Shown: positions 41,813-54,352, counted from the stretch's first letter. The stretch is DNA of 64,000 bases from PFL42 sp963789825 (GCA_963789825.1 CAWBME010000006.1:1120421-1184420); one strand, 5' to 3'. Notes: generated from the sequence alone by a model not told the origin. Numbers and translations: made by a program.

Positions 41813-43038
41813 CTACTTCTCGGCGCGCAGGGCCGCCACGGGCTCCATGCGCGATGCCACCACCGCCGGGTACACACCGGCCAGCAGCGTGACAATGAAG
41901 GTCATCAGGGTCAGCCGGACGGTGTCCTCCAGCGTCAGCTGGGTGTAGAGCTTGTCGGGGAACAACATGCCGGTGATCCCGTATCCCTCGAAATCGACGG
42001 GGAGCCCGTAGCGCGTGAAGTAGGCGATGACGACGCCGCCGATGGCCAGGCCGAGCACGATCCCGCCCACCGCCAGCATCCCCGACTCCGCCAGGAAGAT
42101 GGCCAACAACCGCCGACCGCGCATGCCGATCGCCGAGAGAATGCCGATCTCGCGTGTCCGCTCGAAGACCGACATGATCTGGGTGTTGACGATGACCGTG
42201 GCGCCGATGCCCAGGATGATCAGGTAGAAGAAGGTCAAGTAGCCGACGTAGAGTTCTTCAGTCTGCACGAGCAGCTCGTTCAACTCATCCCAGGTCAGCA
42301 CTTTGTACCCCGTGCCGGTGAGTGCGTCGACCACTGCCGGGGTTGCGGCGGTGTCTTTCAGCAGGATGAACACCGAGCTGGCGCGATTACCGGCACCGGT
42401 GATGGCCTGTGCCTTGGCCAGCGGGAGGAGCACGGTGAGGCGGTCGAAGCCGCTGGTCCCGGTGCTGTAGATCCCGCGCACGGTGAAGCGCTGTTCGTCT
42501 ACGTTGCCGTCGGAAGTATTCACCGAGAGGCTGACCTGGTCCCCGGCAGAGAGGCCCAACTGCTTGGCCAGAGTCCAGCCGAGGAGCACGCCCTCCCGGT
42601 CGTCCGGCGTCAGGTAATCGCCCTCCTGCATCCCGTCGCGATAGGGGGCGCTGGCCTCCGACAGGGTATCGATGCCCATCACGCGGACGCCATTGGATTC
42701 GTCGCGCGTGGTGACGAAGCCCGTGGCGTACAGCCGGGGTGTGGCGGCGGCCACCACCCCAAGCGAGGCGACCTTGGCGGCGATCTGATCGGGGTTCTCG
42801 ATCAGGTCCTCCCACTTGAGGCTCGTCTTGGCCTCATCGTAGGACTCGGCCCGGACCTGCAGGTGCCCGGACTGAAGACGGATGGACATGTCGATGGCGC
42901 TGCCCATCTCCCCCTGGATGAACGAAGCGAAGAGCAAGAGCAGGGTCAGCGCAATGCCCATGGCCAGGGCGGAGAAGAACGACCGCCGGCGGTTGCGCCC
43001 CAGGTTGCGGAAGGCCAGTTTCAGCGTCTGCATCATGG
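41813..43038 (-). CDS. FtsX-like ABC permease (MacB/LolC type), second permease of the operon
   Basis: The 408-residue protein starts MMQTLKLAFRNLGRNRRRSF, has one N-terminal helix (FFSALAMGIALTLLLLFASF), then an extracytoplasmic domain with LYATGFVTTRDESNGVRVMG. The C-terminal FtsX domain holds three helices, with VFERTREIGILSAIGMRGRR between the first two and the final MEPVAALRAEK. It is intact. It starts 7 bp after the stop of permease 1, so the two are coupled and probably form a heterodimer. Confidence 0.87.
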
Positions 43039-43044
43039 TGGGCC

Positions 43045-44276
43045 TCAAACGTAGTGCAAGGCTTCGGCCGGATCGCGATGGGCGGCCTCGCGGGCCGGGA
43101 TGACCGCCGCCAGCGCGGCGATGATCGCCACCGTCAACCCCCGGCTCAGCAGCTTGCTGACACCCCAGCTTGGGTAGACCTTCTCGGACAGCAGCGCCAT
43201 GTAGCTGGTCATCCCGGACATGGCGGTGTAGTCCAATCCAACCACCCGCAGCATCCCGTTGAACGCCAATCCGAGCACGATCCCGACTGCCACGCCGACC
43301 AGGCCGATGAACGTGCCCTCCAGGATGAAGAGCGGTCGAGATCTGGCGCGGCTTCAGGCCCATGGCGCCCAGCACGCCGATCTCGCGGGTGCGTTCATAG
43401 ACCGCCATCAGCAGCAGGTTGAGGATGCCGATGCCGGCGATGCCCAGGATGATGACGCTGAAGATGTCCATCACCTTGCCCTTGGTGGCCAGGGCGTACT
43501 TCAGCTCGGGGAAGCTGTCCTCGAACGATTCGATCTCGTAACCCGGCAGGGCGGGCGCCAGCTGTCGCGATCAGGTCTCTCTCCCCACCGACATTGTCGA
43601 GAAAGACCGCCACCTCGGTCGACTGGCCGGCGAGATCGTACAGCGACTGCGCTTCGGCGAGGGTGAGGTAGACCGTGAGCTTCTCGATGTCGGGAATGCC
43701 CAGGTCGTAGATGCCGACGACGTTCATCGTGCGCCGGCGCATCTGCTCGTGCGTCGCCTGGCCGGTGAGGGTGATACGGTCACCGACGCCCACGTCCATG
43801 GCATCGGCCAGGCCCTTACCGATGAAGATGGCGTCGCCGTCGTCGGCGGTCAGCGCACGCCCGGCGATCACGTTCTGGGCGGCCAGGTTGACCTGCTGCT
43901 CGACCTCCGGCTCGATGGCGGTGATGCCGACGGCGAAGGCGCCCTCGCGGCTGCTGGCCAGCCCGCCGGTGTTGATGCGGCGCGCCGCCGCCACCACCCC
44001 GGGCTGGGCGCGCACGGCTGCCAGCACGGCGGCATCATCGGCCAGCGGCAGCAGCGGCTTCTGTCCGGCGCTGTCGCGGTAGCCCTCGGCGTGCACCTGG
44101 ATGTTGCCGCCCAGGACCTTGATGGCATTGCCGTAGATCGCCTGGTTGAAGCCGTCGACCAGCCCGTCGTACATCATCATCAGCGACAGGCCGAAGCCCA
44201 TGGCGGCGACGATGATGATCGTCCGCCGTCGGTGGCGCCAGATGTTGCGCCAGGCGAGGCGCAGATAAAGTGTCAT
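43045..44276 (-). CDS. FtsX-like ABC permease (MacB/LolC type), first permease of the operon, two frameshifts
   Basis: The protein starts LYLRLAWRNIWRHRRRT and has one helix, IIIVAAMGFGLSLMMMYDG. A soluble extracytoplasmic domain follows, with INTGGLASSREGAF and YLTLAEAQSLYDLAG. The C-terminal FtsX part has AVYERTREIGVLGAMGLKPRQI, and the final helix ends REAAHRDPAEALHYV. Frame changes near 43565 and 43335 must be corrected to give ~410 residues. ATG at 44276 has GGAGGG upstream. It leads the export operon permease 1-permease 2-ATPase-adaptor; the cargo is unknown. Confidence 0.83.
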
Positions 44277-44603
44277 GGTGAGGGTTCCCTCCTGGCGACG
44301 CCAGCAGCGGTCGCGGAGATTCACGCGACGGATTCAGGTGACCGTCATTGGCAACGCACGCCGAGTCGGTACGGGTCCAAGTTCAATTGAGACCCCTTCG
44401 CCGGCAGCTTCGCCAGCTGCCATTCTAGCGCCGAACCGGCGGCGGGCAAAGTCCTCGCCCTCCGCCCGTCGGTCTCTTCGGCTCGGAGGTACGGTGGTCC
44501 GCAGTGTCCTGGAGGCGGGGGCCGAGGTGCCATCGCGAGCAAGATGCTCCGGGGCGTGAACTAGCTTCGGCTGTGCAATCGCGGCTTGGAGATCCTGCTA
44601 TTA
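44277..44603. other. Intergenic region upstream of the export operon
   Basis: No gene or convincing promoter was seen in this divergent region. Confidence 0.4.
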
Positions 44604-45419
44604 CGTGACCAACCATCCTGCCGGAGATTCTGCCCGGCAGCAACGAACACTTCAGGGATAACGATATCTGGCGGGAACTCGGCACTCGCCTCGGCCAGGA
44701 AGCGGACAGGCCCTGGGAGACGCTCGAAGAGGCACTCAATACCGACTGGAGCCATTGGGCCACACGCTCAAAACCTTCCTAAGGATCATCCTGCTTCCGA
44801 TCATCGAGAGGAAGTACGAGCAGCAGGGATTTGGCCCACGGCCGGGAAGGTGGAATTGCGCCCGACCGTACTGTAGGCCTTGGGCCACGATCCTCTCCCC
44901 AAATACCCCATCCCCCCGGAAGGCCCACAGGGCGATCCGCAGCTGGTGAAGCAGTATCCCTGCACCCTAACTGACGGGCGAAGCAGCCTCTTCTACAACC
45001 ATGCGGAGTGGCGGCAGGTTGAGTAGGTCCGCATGCACCGCCCCGAACCGATCGTTCGCCTTCACCCGCAGATGGCACGCTCCGAGGGGACTGCGGCGGG
45101 CGACTGGATCTGGATCGAGACCAAGCGTGGACGCATCCGCCAGAAGGGCCATCTATTTGACAAGATGGATGCCGCGATCGTCGATGACGAGCACGGATGG
45201 TGGTATCCAGAGATGCCGGGTCCTGAGCCGTCCCTGCACAAAGCGTTCAAGTCGGACATCAACGTGTGCCTGGGCGACTACGCGGACCCCTGCAATCCCG
45301 AGTTGGGCTCATACCGCTTCGCACTGCGCTGTGCCAGATCTCCATGGCGGAGCCAGTCGGCATGTGACCCCGTCGGCGATCCGGTGAGGGTCATCTGGGT
45401 GGGCTCGGGCTTCTCTTAG
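44604..45419 (+). pseudogene. C-terminal relic of a molybdopterin-dependent oxidoreductase (DMSO-reductase superfamily)
   Basis: Conserved pieces run in order on the plus strand: NDIWRELGTRLGQEADRPWE, KVELRPTVL, LGHDPLPKYPIPPEGPQ, LTDGRSSLFYNHAEWRQ, IVRLHPQMA and GDWIWIETKRGRIRQKG. The closing module has VDDEHGWWYPEMPGPEPSLHK and NVCLGDYADPCNPELGSYRF. These are the last part of the catalytic domain and the molydopterin-binding C-terminal domain. Frame changes and two in-frame TAG codons (near 44875 and 45024) interrupt it, and the N-terminal ~400 residues including any Fe-S motif are absent. It is a decayed gene. Confidence 0.75.
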
Positions 45420-46247
45420 GGCGCTGAAGTGAGCCCGTTCTTGATCTGGCAAGAGGGTTCCGGGGTTCCTCCGCACAGTTGGCCGAGTTCAAGCGCATGA
45501 CTGATCTCGAACTCAGGCGTCAACGGTCGCCTTCAACCAGGCAGGCGCCTCACCGCACCAGCGCGGCGAGTCCGCTAGCCGAGCGGCGGAAGCACCAAGG
45601 CGTTTGGGACCTCGCGACACGAGGCGGGCTCCGAGGCGGCCTGGTTGCTGGAGGCTGCGCGCGGCGCAGTCTGCCGGGTCCGGGCTTACGCTCTTGCCGC
45701 CACGGGTCATCCGCGCCTGCCCGAGACCAGCGAGGTGTGCGGCTCGCGGGGTTCGATCCGCGTGCAGCTCTGACCCGCTCTGCCTACCTGCTCGGCGCAT
45801 CCCTGCGGTCGAGTTTGTGCCGGCGAAGCGTGGCATCTGGCTTGCCTGCCGCCAATCACTGGGAGCTGCACGCCCATTTCAACGCCCCCCTCCTGCGCTC
45901 GGCCTTGGTGCGCGAGTGCATGGTCGGCTTCTAGATCCTCACCGAGCCGCAGTGCGACCTGACGGTAGAGCAGGCGGCGGGGAGGCTGGGGCGCGCCGCC
46001 GCAAATCCCATTCGGAAAGCGGGAGAAGACCCACTAGGCTGCGCATGCTGGCCGAAGAATTACCAGAACGAGCCTGGCAGTGCACGCATTGGATGAGACG
46101 CTGATGAGAGAGCGAGGTCATCGGCCCACCCAGGAGTAGAATGTGATTCCCCACGGCACATAGCTCCTCACGGTTCAATTTCCATCGGCATGATCAGTTG
46201 AATCGGGAGGCTGTGCGTTGGGGTGGCGAGGAGGCCCGGAATCTAGA
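45420..46247. other. Long intergenic region
   Basis: Frames are open on both strands across 828 bp, but none shows a family pattern or good RBS. Possibly more decayed sequence linked to the molybdoenzyme relic. Confidence 0.4.
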
Positions 46248-46949
46248 ATGAGAACCAGTTGGACATCGCTTGCGGGGGCAATGCTGGCGGGCAGCCTGTT
46301 CATCAGCGCCTGCGGATCGGGCGACGCCGACGCAACTCCCACGCAGAGCGCCGATGTGATCCAGACACAGGCCGTGGCGACCTACGCCGCCGGGCAGACG
46401 CAGACTGCCCTGGCCCTGCCGACGGAAACCCCCACCCCAACTCTCACGCCCACCGCCACGCCCTCGCCGACAAGCCTACAGGGCACTCCGACCGCAGCCA
46501 GCGTGGGAATTGCGCCGACCAGCTCCTGCTACGGCATGGCCTTCGTCTCCGACGTGACCGTCCCGGACAACACGACCATGACGGCTGGGCAGAAGTTCAC
46601 CAAGACCTGGCGAGTCAGGAACAACGGTTCGTGCGCCTGGCCCGTCGGCTCCAAGCTGAGCTTCACGGGTGGGGAAGCGATGGGCGCTTCGGCGCTCACC
46701 CTCGAGGACGCGGTCGATACGGGGAAGGAAGTCGAGCTATCGGTTGAGATGACCGCGCCCAGCTCATCCGGGACCCACCGCGGGAACTGGAGGATGGCGA
46801 ACCCCAATGGTGCATCCTTCGGGGATGAGGTGTACGTGCTCATTCGCGTGGGCGGCACCGCCACGATCACGCCAACGGGGAAAGCCAGCGCCTCCCCGAC
46901 CGCGACGGCTACAATGACCGAGGCGCCGACCGAGACGGAAGAGCCCTAG
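46248..46949 (+). CDS. Lipoprotein with NBR1-Ig-like domain
   Basis: The 233-residue protein has a signal peptide ending in the lipobox FISAC and a long Thr/Pro-rich linker (PTETPTPTLTPTATPSPTS). The NBR1-Ig-like beta sandwich follows: FVSDVTVPDNTTMTAGQKF, TKTWRVRNNGSCAWPVGSKL and SGTHRGNWRMANPNGASFG. A second Thr-rich tail closes it. This architecture is common in secreted Chloroflexota proteins. ATG at 46248 is downstream of GAGGAGG, at a rather long spacing. Probable cell-surface adhesion or spacer function. Confidence 0.8.
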   Translation: MRTSWTSLAGAMLAGSLFISACGSGDADATPTQSADVIQTQAVATYAAGQTQTALALPTETPTPTLTPTATPSPTSLQGTPTAASVGIAPTSSCYGMAFVSDVTVPDNTTMTAGQKFTKTWRVRNNGSCAWPVGSKLSFTGGEAMGASALTLEDAVDTGKEVELSVEMTAPSSSGTHRGNWRMANPNGASFGDEVYVLIRVGGTATITPTGKASASPTATATMTEAPTETEEP

Positions 46950-46981
46950 TGTAGTCGTCCCATTCTGGCTTCGGACATCCA

Positions 46982-49900
46982 TCATCGGACGGATGCAAGC
47001 CGGACTCCGCCGGCCCAGTCCAGGAACACAAGCCTGGCTTCCGGCTCCATGCCGAGCAGGGCCCGTACGCCTGCCCGGTATCTCTCCACCTGCGGACGGT
47101 AGTGCGCTATGGCTTCCTCCAGCGCCGGCTCGTCCCTGAGCTCATCAACCTTGAAGTCGAGCAGGTGCCAACTACCCCCTTTGCGGAAAAGTAGATCGAT
47201 CACCCCGACGTCGACGCTTCGCTCGCCCAGCGAGCGAGTGTAGGGAACTTCGTGATGCCGCTCGTCAGCGGTGGAGATCTCTTCCCAGATAGGATGGGCA
47301 CGCAGGCGGCCGAGCAGCACGCTGGCCTCGGCGACGGCGGCTTCCCGCTGTCGTCGATCGACCAGGCCCTCGGCCAGCGCAAACAACTCCAGCTCGCGCG
47401 TCAGGCCCGCGTCGCCAGGGAAGAGCCATGCTTCGATGGCGCGATGGACCATCAGGCCGACGACGGCAGCCGGGGGACGGATGCGCTCCCCGGTAGCCCG
47501 CCAGTCGCGGCGAACGTCCTCTTCAGGCTGAGATGGCGGCTCGTCCGATAGCTTCTCGATCAGCGGCGGATACAACGGGGTTTCGTCGGACGATGGCCAC
47601 ACGGAGGCAATGCCTGCTGCGGGCCAGGGGTGGACTGGGCGCGTCCTCCGGCGCCACCCGAAGCGCGACCTCCGCACCTCCCCCGAGATCCAGCGCAAGC
47701 CACGCCGCTGGGGAGGCCGTCACTTGGTCGAGGTCGCAGCCGACAATCTCCAGCAGCTGATCCATCCAGCCGGTGGCGCGCCAGGCTCCCGCAGAGCCGG
47801 AAAGGTGGCCCGAGACCATGAGCTTCTCCTGGGCGCGGGTGCAGGCCACATACAGCAGCCGGGCTTCCTCCGCAGCGACCTGCTGGGAGTCGAGCCAGCG
47901 GGCAAGGCCGTAGGCGAGAGGCCTGGCATCCTGTCGATCGGGATTGAAGGCCAGGCCCACCTCCGGGCTGAGGTAGGCGGTCTCAGGCATATCTCGCATC
48001 CGGCGCGAGGCGTCGGCCAGCACCACGACCGGGAACTCAAGCCCTTTGGCCTTGTGGATCGTCATCAGGCGCACGGCGCCTTCCGCCTCCACGGGAGCCT
48101 CGCCTTCTCGGGCGCCCACGTCACGGCTGGTGCGGATGTAGTCGAGGAAGGTGTGCACGCGGACAAGTTCGGACTTGTGGGCGTCCGCCAGCAGCTTGTC
48201 CAAATTGCGCCAGTAACGGTGGTGGCTGGCGGCAAGAGCGGCCCGGTACTCACTCGTGTCGACGATGCGCCGCAGGAGAGTGGCCACAGGCAGGCGATCG
48301 ACAAGCGGCGTGAGGGAGTCAATCAGGCTGCGCGCCCTGCTGGCAGCGGATTGATCCTCCGCGGACAGGCGCTCGAGGGGTCCCTGGAGAGCGGTCCAGA
48401 AGGGTGTTGGGTGGTCCGCTGATGTGCGCAGCTGGAACAGTCCGGCATCGGTCATGCCGATCACTGGCGAGCGCAGCAGCCCGGCCATGGCGGTATCGTC
48501 CCAGGGGTCGGCCAGCGCCTGCAGTAGATTGAGCAGGTCGCGCACCTCGGGGCGATCGTAGAAGCCGGCGCCGGCCACGGTGACGAACGGGATCTGCGCC
48601 CGTTCGAGGGCATCCTCGTAGGCTGCGAAGCCGGTGGAGGCGCGGAAGAGCAGCGCCACGTCGTCCCAGACGCGGATATCCCCGCGCTGGCGCAGCTCCA
48701 GCAGCCGGTCCACCAGCGCAGCCGCCGCTCGGGGCCGGGCGTCCTCGGCCGCACGGCCGGTCCCGAGGACGAACTCCAGATGCGGGTCCGCCATCCCTTC
48801 GCGCGGTCGCGATCGATCGGAGAGCATGGGCGTGTACGGCACGGCATACAGGCGATCCGGGTCGTCAGAGTCCCCCATCACTGGAGGCAGGAGCCGGTCT
48901 AGGATATCGAGCAGGCCAGGGTGCGCACGGAAAGTCAGGCCGAGCTCAATCGCCTCCCCACCCCGGCCGGTGATATCCGCACCGGTTCGCCGGAAGACGG
49001 TGACATCGGCGCCGCGGAAGCGGTAGATGCTCTGGCGGGCGTCTCCGACCACAAACAGACGACCGGGGGACGCGCCGCAGATCGCCTCGACAATCGCCCG
49101 CTGGCGTTCATTCGTGTCCTGGAACTCGTCAACCAGGACCGCGAAGAGCTCGTTCTGCCAGGCCTGGCGGACCTCCGGCAGCTCAAGCAGGCGCACCGTG
49201 TTCGCCTCGAGGTCGTCGAAGTCGAGCGTGCTCTTCTCGTCGAGGCTGCGGCGGTAGAGATCGGCGGCCAGGCCGTGGACGGCGATGACGCGCTGGAGAT
49301 CCTCGGCGAAGCGCTCTTCGACAGCCTCATCTGGTGCAGCGTCGTCCGTCTTCCCGCCGCCAAGCCAGTGCTCGAGGCGTTCGTCATAGGCCTCGCGGAA
49401 GGCGCGCACGGCGTCCTTGGCCCGGCTGTCCTTCTTGCCAATGTTCAGACGCGTGTGCTGGCGGCGGATGCTGAAGAGCGCAGCACCCGCGGCGAGGGGA
49501 TTGCCCTGAGCGAGGTGGGCTTCGGCCTGTGCGACCTCGGCCAAGAGAGCCCGCACCTGGTTGGCCAGCTTGTCGCCGGCATCCGCTTCAAGCCTTCCTG
49601 AGGATTCCAGCTGGCGCAGCTCGACGATGGCGGCTTGGATTGGGTCCCTGTCAAGGAACGAATCGAGAGTGGCTGCAATCACCTGCCTGGCCCGCTCCGG
49701 CGCCGCCCCACGCTGCAGCAGATCACCCACGTCCAGCCGCCGGCGGAGCAGGAAGCTGATGAGATCGGCGATGGATGGCGGGCTGAAGGAGGCGAACAGC
49801 GGCGCCAGGTCGCGATTTTGCGTGGCCAGGGCGAGCGCCGTCTCCACCGCTTGCTGCTGCAGGAAGGCAGCCTGCGCCTCATCCGTCACCTCGAATAGCG

Positions 49901-50273
49901 GATCGACGCCGGCCTCCGCCGGATGAGAGCGCAGCACCTCGGCGCAGAAGCTGTGGATCGTGCCGATGCGGGCGGCGTCGAGCCCGGCTTCCAGGTTGGA
50001 CCAGAAGACTACCCGGGCAGGATCAGCCTCGGCTTCTATCTCCAGGCGGACGGCGTTGCGGACGCGGTTGCGCATCTCGCGGGCGGCCTTCTCGGTGAAG
50101 GTGATCGCCAGGATCTGGCGCGGCGACAGTCCCTCGTCGAGCAGCGAGAGGTAGCGGGCGACGAGGGTGCGCGTCTTGCCCGTTCCGGCGCCGGCCGTGA
50201 CGACCAGGTCGCGCCCGCGCGAGGTGGCGGCGTCGAGCTGCCTGCCTTTGAGGTCGGTCAGATAGGCGGTCAT
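46982..50273 (-). CDS. addA: ATP-dependent helicase/nuclease subunit A, UvrD family, one frameshift
   Basis: The AddA subunit of the AddAB double-strand-break processing complex. Superfamily 1 motifs are complete: Walker A VVTAGAGTGKTRTLVARYL, AITFTEKAAREMR, VDEFQDTNERQR, GDARQSIYRFRGAD, MTIHKAKGLEFPVVVLAD and LLYVACTRAQEKLMVSGH. The C-terminal RecB-type nuclease domain has GVIDLLFRKGG and LLDFKVDEL. One frame change near 47632 joins the two parts to ~1,097 residues. It starts 71 bp after addB in the same direction, and the two form one operon. Confidence 0.92.
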
Positions 50274-50344
50274 CTCAAGCGGTCTCAGCCTTCACCGGCA
50301 TGCGCATGCTGCGCACCTCATCGAACATCGAGCAGCCCCCTGCC

Positions 50345-53300
50345 CTACCATGCCGACGGCGCATAGCGCCAGCACCAGCCGGCGGCCGGGCAGTAGCTCG
50401 GACATCCGCCCTGCGGCGGGATGGGCGGGAACTGGCCGGCGCGGATCCCGTGCAGGATGCGAGCGACGTGGATCTGCACAACCAGGACCGCCCCTTCGAC
50501 GCCGGCGAGTTGCTGGCCCTCGACCTCCTGGTGGAACCGCGCCAGGCGCAGCGTCCCCGGCGCTGCCCTCAGGATGGCCCAGTAGAACCCATCCGCCGCT
50601 TCGCCCAACCCGAGCGCACGCTCGGCGGCCAGCGCGTAAAGCGGCAGCTGCAGCCGCCGGCCGTCGATCAGGTCGCGAGGAGCCAGGGCGCTGGCGCCAG
50701 TCTTGTAGTCGATGACCCGCAGCTGGCCGGCGTTGTTGGTGTCCACCCGGTCGATCACCCCGCGCAGGAGCACCGTCTCGCCATCGACCTCCAACTCGAG
50801 GGCGGGCAGATCCTCTCTGCCAAACGACCTCTCGAATCCCACCGGTGTCCATCCGGGCTCGACCTCGGCCAACTCGCGGACGGTTTCTTCCAGCCGCTCG
50901 AGGAGGAAGGCCTGCTCCATCTCCCACAGCGGCGACGGCCGGAAGGCATACGCTCGCGGTGCGTCGGCGAACGCCTGCGCCGCAACGGCATGCAAGGTGT
51001 CCAGCACAGAGGCTGGGTCCACCGGATCCGGCGCCTCGCCATACGCCCGCTCGAGGATCGCATGCAGCAGCGAGCCTCGCTGCTGCACGTCCATCCCAGG
51101 CGTCGGCGGCTCGATGACCTCGAGCTGGAGCACGTTTGCCGCAAGGAACTCGAGCGGGCAGGAGGCATAGGTCTCTAGCCGGCTCGGGCTCCAGACGTGC
51201 GCTGAACCGTATCGGACGGCGAGCAACGGCTCGGCGGCAGACAGGTCGCCCTCGAAGGGACCGGACGGCTCGTAGGCGAGCCTGGCGGCGAAGACCGTGT
51301 GCGCCCGCCGGGCATCCGCAAAGCGCGGCGAGAACTCCTCATACGCGCGAGGCAGCGACCCCCGCCGCACGGCGAGGAACAGGACCTCCGACGGCGACGC
51401 GCCGTCGGCCAGTGGCCGCGGATCATCCGGGCGGACCAGTCGCGGGGATTCGGCGAAGAGCGAGGTCGCGGCCGTCCAGTACGGGGACGGCTCCCAGCGC
51501 TCGCCATCATCCGCCAGCGTCGGTCGGGTGAGCAGGAGGAAATCATCGGCGCGGGTCACGCCCTGGTAGAACAGCCCGGGCTGCTCGCGGCCAAGGCGCG
51601 GCTCGAGACCGAGCTCGGTTCGAACCGCTTCCCGCAGGAAGGTGTCCTCGCGCTCGACTTCGGGGAACAACCCCTCGGACAGCCCCATCAGCGCCACGGC
51701 CCGCAGGCGGATGCCGCGCGCTTCCAGCACGCGCAACACCTGGATGGCAGGCTGCGCCCACGGGAGAGGATCCGGCAGGTAGGCGCCCTCCAGGTTGCTG
51801 TGCAGGTCGGCGATGAAGGCCTCGAAGCTCGACGGCTGTTCGCCGAACACCTGCTCGCCGAGAACCAGCGAGCGCAGCGTGTCGCGGAACGAGACGATTG
51901 AGGCCTGATCGGCCTGAGTCTCCTGGCGGTCGAAGAAGCCGAGATCGTCGAGCAGGTCCTCCAGCCACCTCACCCAGGCGTGGATCGGCTGAGGACCGGG
52001 CGGGGTCAGCCGGTCAGCGAAGGCGCGCAGGCTCTCCCACAGGCTTCTTGCCTCGATGCCGATAGGGAGGCGCGGCTGGGCAGGCCGATCCTCGTCTTCG
52101 GCCGGTGGAGGAGCGTCAACTTGCTCAAGACGGTTCAGCGTGTCTTGCCACTGATCCACCCCTTCGACGACCGGACCGGCCAGGCTGGCCAGCTGCAGCG
52201 GGTCGGCATGCTGGCGGGTGAGCCCGAAGCGCTCGAGGTCGAAGTACGGAGAGCGGATGGTGGCCAGGGTCAGGCCTTGCGGCCAGTTGCGAGATGGCAG
52301 ATCCAGCAGGTCAAGGAGCGCCGCCATCCCTGGGGCGGCTACGGAGGACTCTCCCTGCGTGAAGCGGATGGGCAGACCGAACTCGCTTGCCGCCTCGCGC
52401 AGATGCGGGCGGTAGCGCTCGGGGAATGGGGTCACCAGGGCGCATTCGTCTGGGAGAAGGCCGTCGCGCACGATGCGGGCCTTGATCCAGCGCAGCGCCT
52501 CTCGTGCCTCGTCGACGGGCGTGCGCGCCTCCAGGAAGGCAACGTTGCGCTCGGCAGGGAGACGCTCACCGGCGGATTCGAGGAGGTTCGCTTCGAGGTG
52601 CGCCAGGGGCGCCGGCAGGCGCGTCCCCGAGAGCGGTTCATCAAGGACAGCCTCTGGCAGCGCGCTGCGGAGTGTCTCGAGGGCGCGGGCGAAGCGGCGG
52701 TGGATCGGGCGGGGCGAGGCGGGGTGACCCGGGAGTGTGACGATCACCTCCGGCACGGCGGCCCCGAGGACCCGGATAGCGGCCATCTGGGAAGCGTCGA
52801 ACGAGTCGAAGCCGTCCACGACAACCAACTGGATGTTGACGAGTGACGTGTCATCCTGCTCGAGCGCCTCGACAGCAAGCCAGTTGAGACCCTCGGGGTC
52901 TGTCCACCCTGCCGCCTCTAGCAGGCGCTGGTAGGCCGCATACACGCGGCCGATCTCAGCCAGCCCAGGACTATGGTCTTGGGTGGCGCCAAGGAGAGCG
53001 CCAGGGAAGAGCCGCGAGCGCTTGAACTCGGCGATGCGATCGACGATGGTCTGGATGAACCCGGGGGTGGAGGCGATGGCGGCGAAATGAGTGAGTTGGC
53101 CGGCTTCGAGGAGTTGGGCTACCGCTCCCTGGACCAGGCGGTAGATGATCGGATCGCTGGCGACGGGAACCGCCCTGCCCGAGCGCCGCAAGACCATTGT
53201 GTACAGGTCGCCGAAGGTGCCCGACGTGAACGGCAAACACCCCACCCCCCTCCGCCAGCCTGCGGCGGATGGCCTTGGCCTGCAGGCGATCGGGCACAAG

Positions 53301-53408
53301 AACCCACGCCGGTGCAAGGGGGTTTGATGCCTTGACCTGCCGGACCCGGTCGAGGCATTGGTGCGTCTTGCCGCTGGCGGCGGGGGAGACGAGGAGGTGG
53401 AGGGTCAT
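50345..53408 (-). CDS. addB: ATP-dependent helicase/deoxyribonuclease subunit B, one frameshift
   Basis: The AddB partner: an inactivated helicase-like part with the N-terminal LLVSPAASGKTHQCLDRV (Walker A), then VDGFDSFDASQMAAIR and ALMGLSEGLFPEVEREDTFL. A C-terminal nuclease domain has RGVIDRVDTNNAGQLRVIDY (DYK-type motif with VIDYKTG). Iron-sulfur cluster cysteines are present: one in PSRLETYASCPLEFL, and three in GCPSYCPAAGWC at the end. Roughly 1,021 residues after correcting an indel near 53250 inside a run of G. ATG at 53408 is the family start. Confidence 0.9.
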
Positions 53409-53919
53409 AGTGGACTCAGCTGCGCACGCCAATAGGCGACATTGACCCACTCAACTGGAGCCAGGTGATTCCCCTGCATCCCCAAGGGTTTGCCGCCTGA
53501 GGACCGGGGACATGAGAAGGACCAGCCGGTGGCAGAGCAGAGAGGTCTTGGGGACAGGGCAGGAGAGCGGATTCCGTTGTGGCATTGCATTGGCCGATCC
53601 CAAGCTCGCAACGCTCCTGTTCGGCGGCTGCCCTACTCCGGGTACACCGAGTGGTCGAGGGGCAGGTGCCCGCGCTCTGAGATGCAACCAATGGGGATTA
53701 CACCATGAATCTGTATGCGCCGACATCCGGCTGGAGCAGCTCGGGGAACTGGTGTTAAGGTTTGCTGCCCGGCGATCGCGTGGGCCAGCTACTTCGGCAC
53801 CTGCTTGGATCGCATAGCGGGTTCCGGGGCTTGCCAACTGCATGGATCCCGAATCGCCCCCCCGAAGTGTTGGGGCTTGGCGCAAGTTGAGCGCAGAGGC
53901 TTTCGGCTGGTTCCGCTAC
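53409..53919. other. Intergenic region between addB and the toxin-antitoxin island
   Basis: No gene was recognised. This marks the left edge of the island. Confidence 0.45.
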
Positions 53920-54352
53920 CTAGGACAGGAAGGGGTCCTTCACCAGGACGCCATCATAGGAGCGTCCTGTGCTCAAGTCCTCCGACCAAATCAATGAGCA
54001 GCCCAGCTGACTTGCGCTCCAGATGATCATTGCATCCCAGAAGGAGATCTTATGGCGGCGCTGCAAGTCAATTGCACCCAGGATGTCCTCGGCGACAGGG
54101 GCGTGCACCCTCCAAAACACCAGGTCTCGGATGATCCCAACCACAGTCTCCTGCCGCGAGAGGCCTTTTCACCTTCTGCGTGGCCGCGACATAGAACTCT
54201 TGGAGAACCTGCACGCTCACACAACCGCAGTTGGCGGCCCAGATCTGATCCAGAAGGACACGGGCTCGCTCCCGTTTGTGGCCAGCGGACTTGTCGTACG
54301 CGTACACGAGGACATTGGTGTCGACGAAGACTTGCGATAGGTCATCGCTCAT
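53920..54352 (-). CDS. vapC: PIN-domain toxin (VapC-like), one frameshift
   Basis: Ribonuclease toxin of a type II system. The four acidic positions of the PIN fold are visible: Asp in VFVDTNVLVYAYD, Glu in VSVQVLQEFYVAATQ, and Asp in ISFWDAMIIWSAS and LIWSEDLSTG. A one-base shift near 54155 separates the two halves; corrected length is 143 residues. The start overlaps the antitoxin stop by 11 bp, so the two are coupled. It is module 1 of the island. Confidence 0.82.

Noticed and set aside
45740..45765. tRNA T-arm-like GGGTTCGATCC
   Set aside because: The stem pairs imperfectly with an 8-base loop, and no acceptor stem, D-arm or anticodon arm fits 60-70 bases upstream.
47610..48422. Plus-strand open frames inside addA and addB
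   Set aside because: They are shadows of the minus-strand helicase genes, a result of high GC; no domain is visible.
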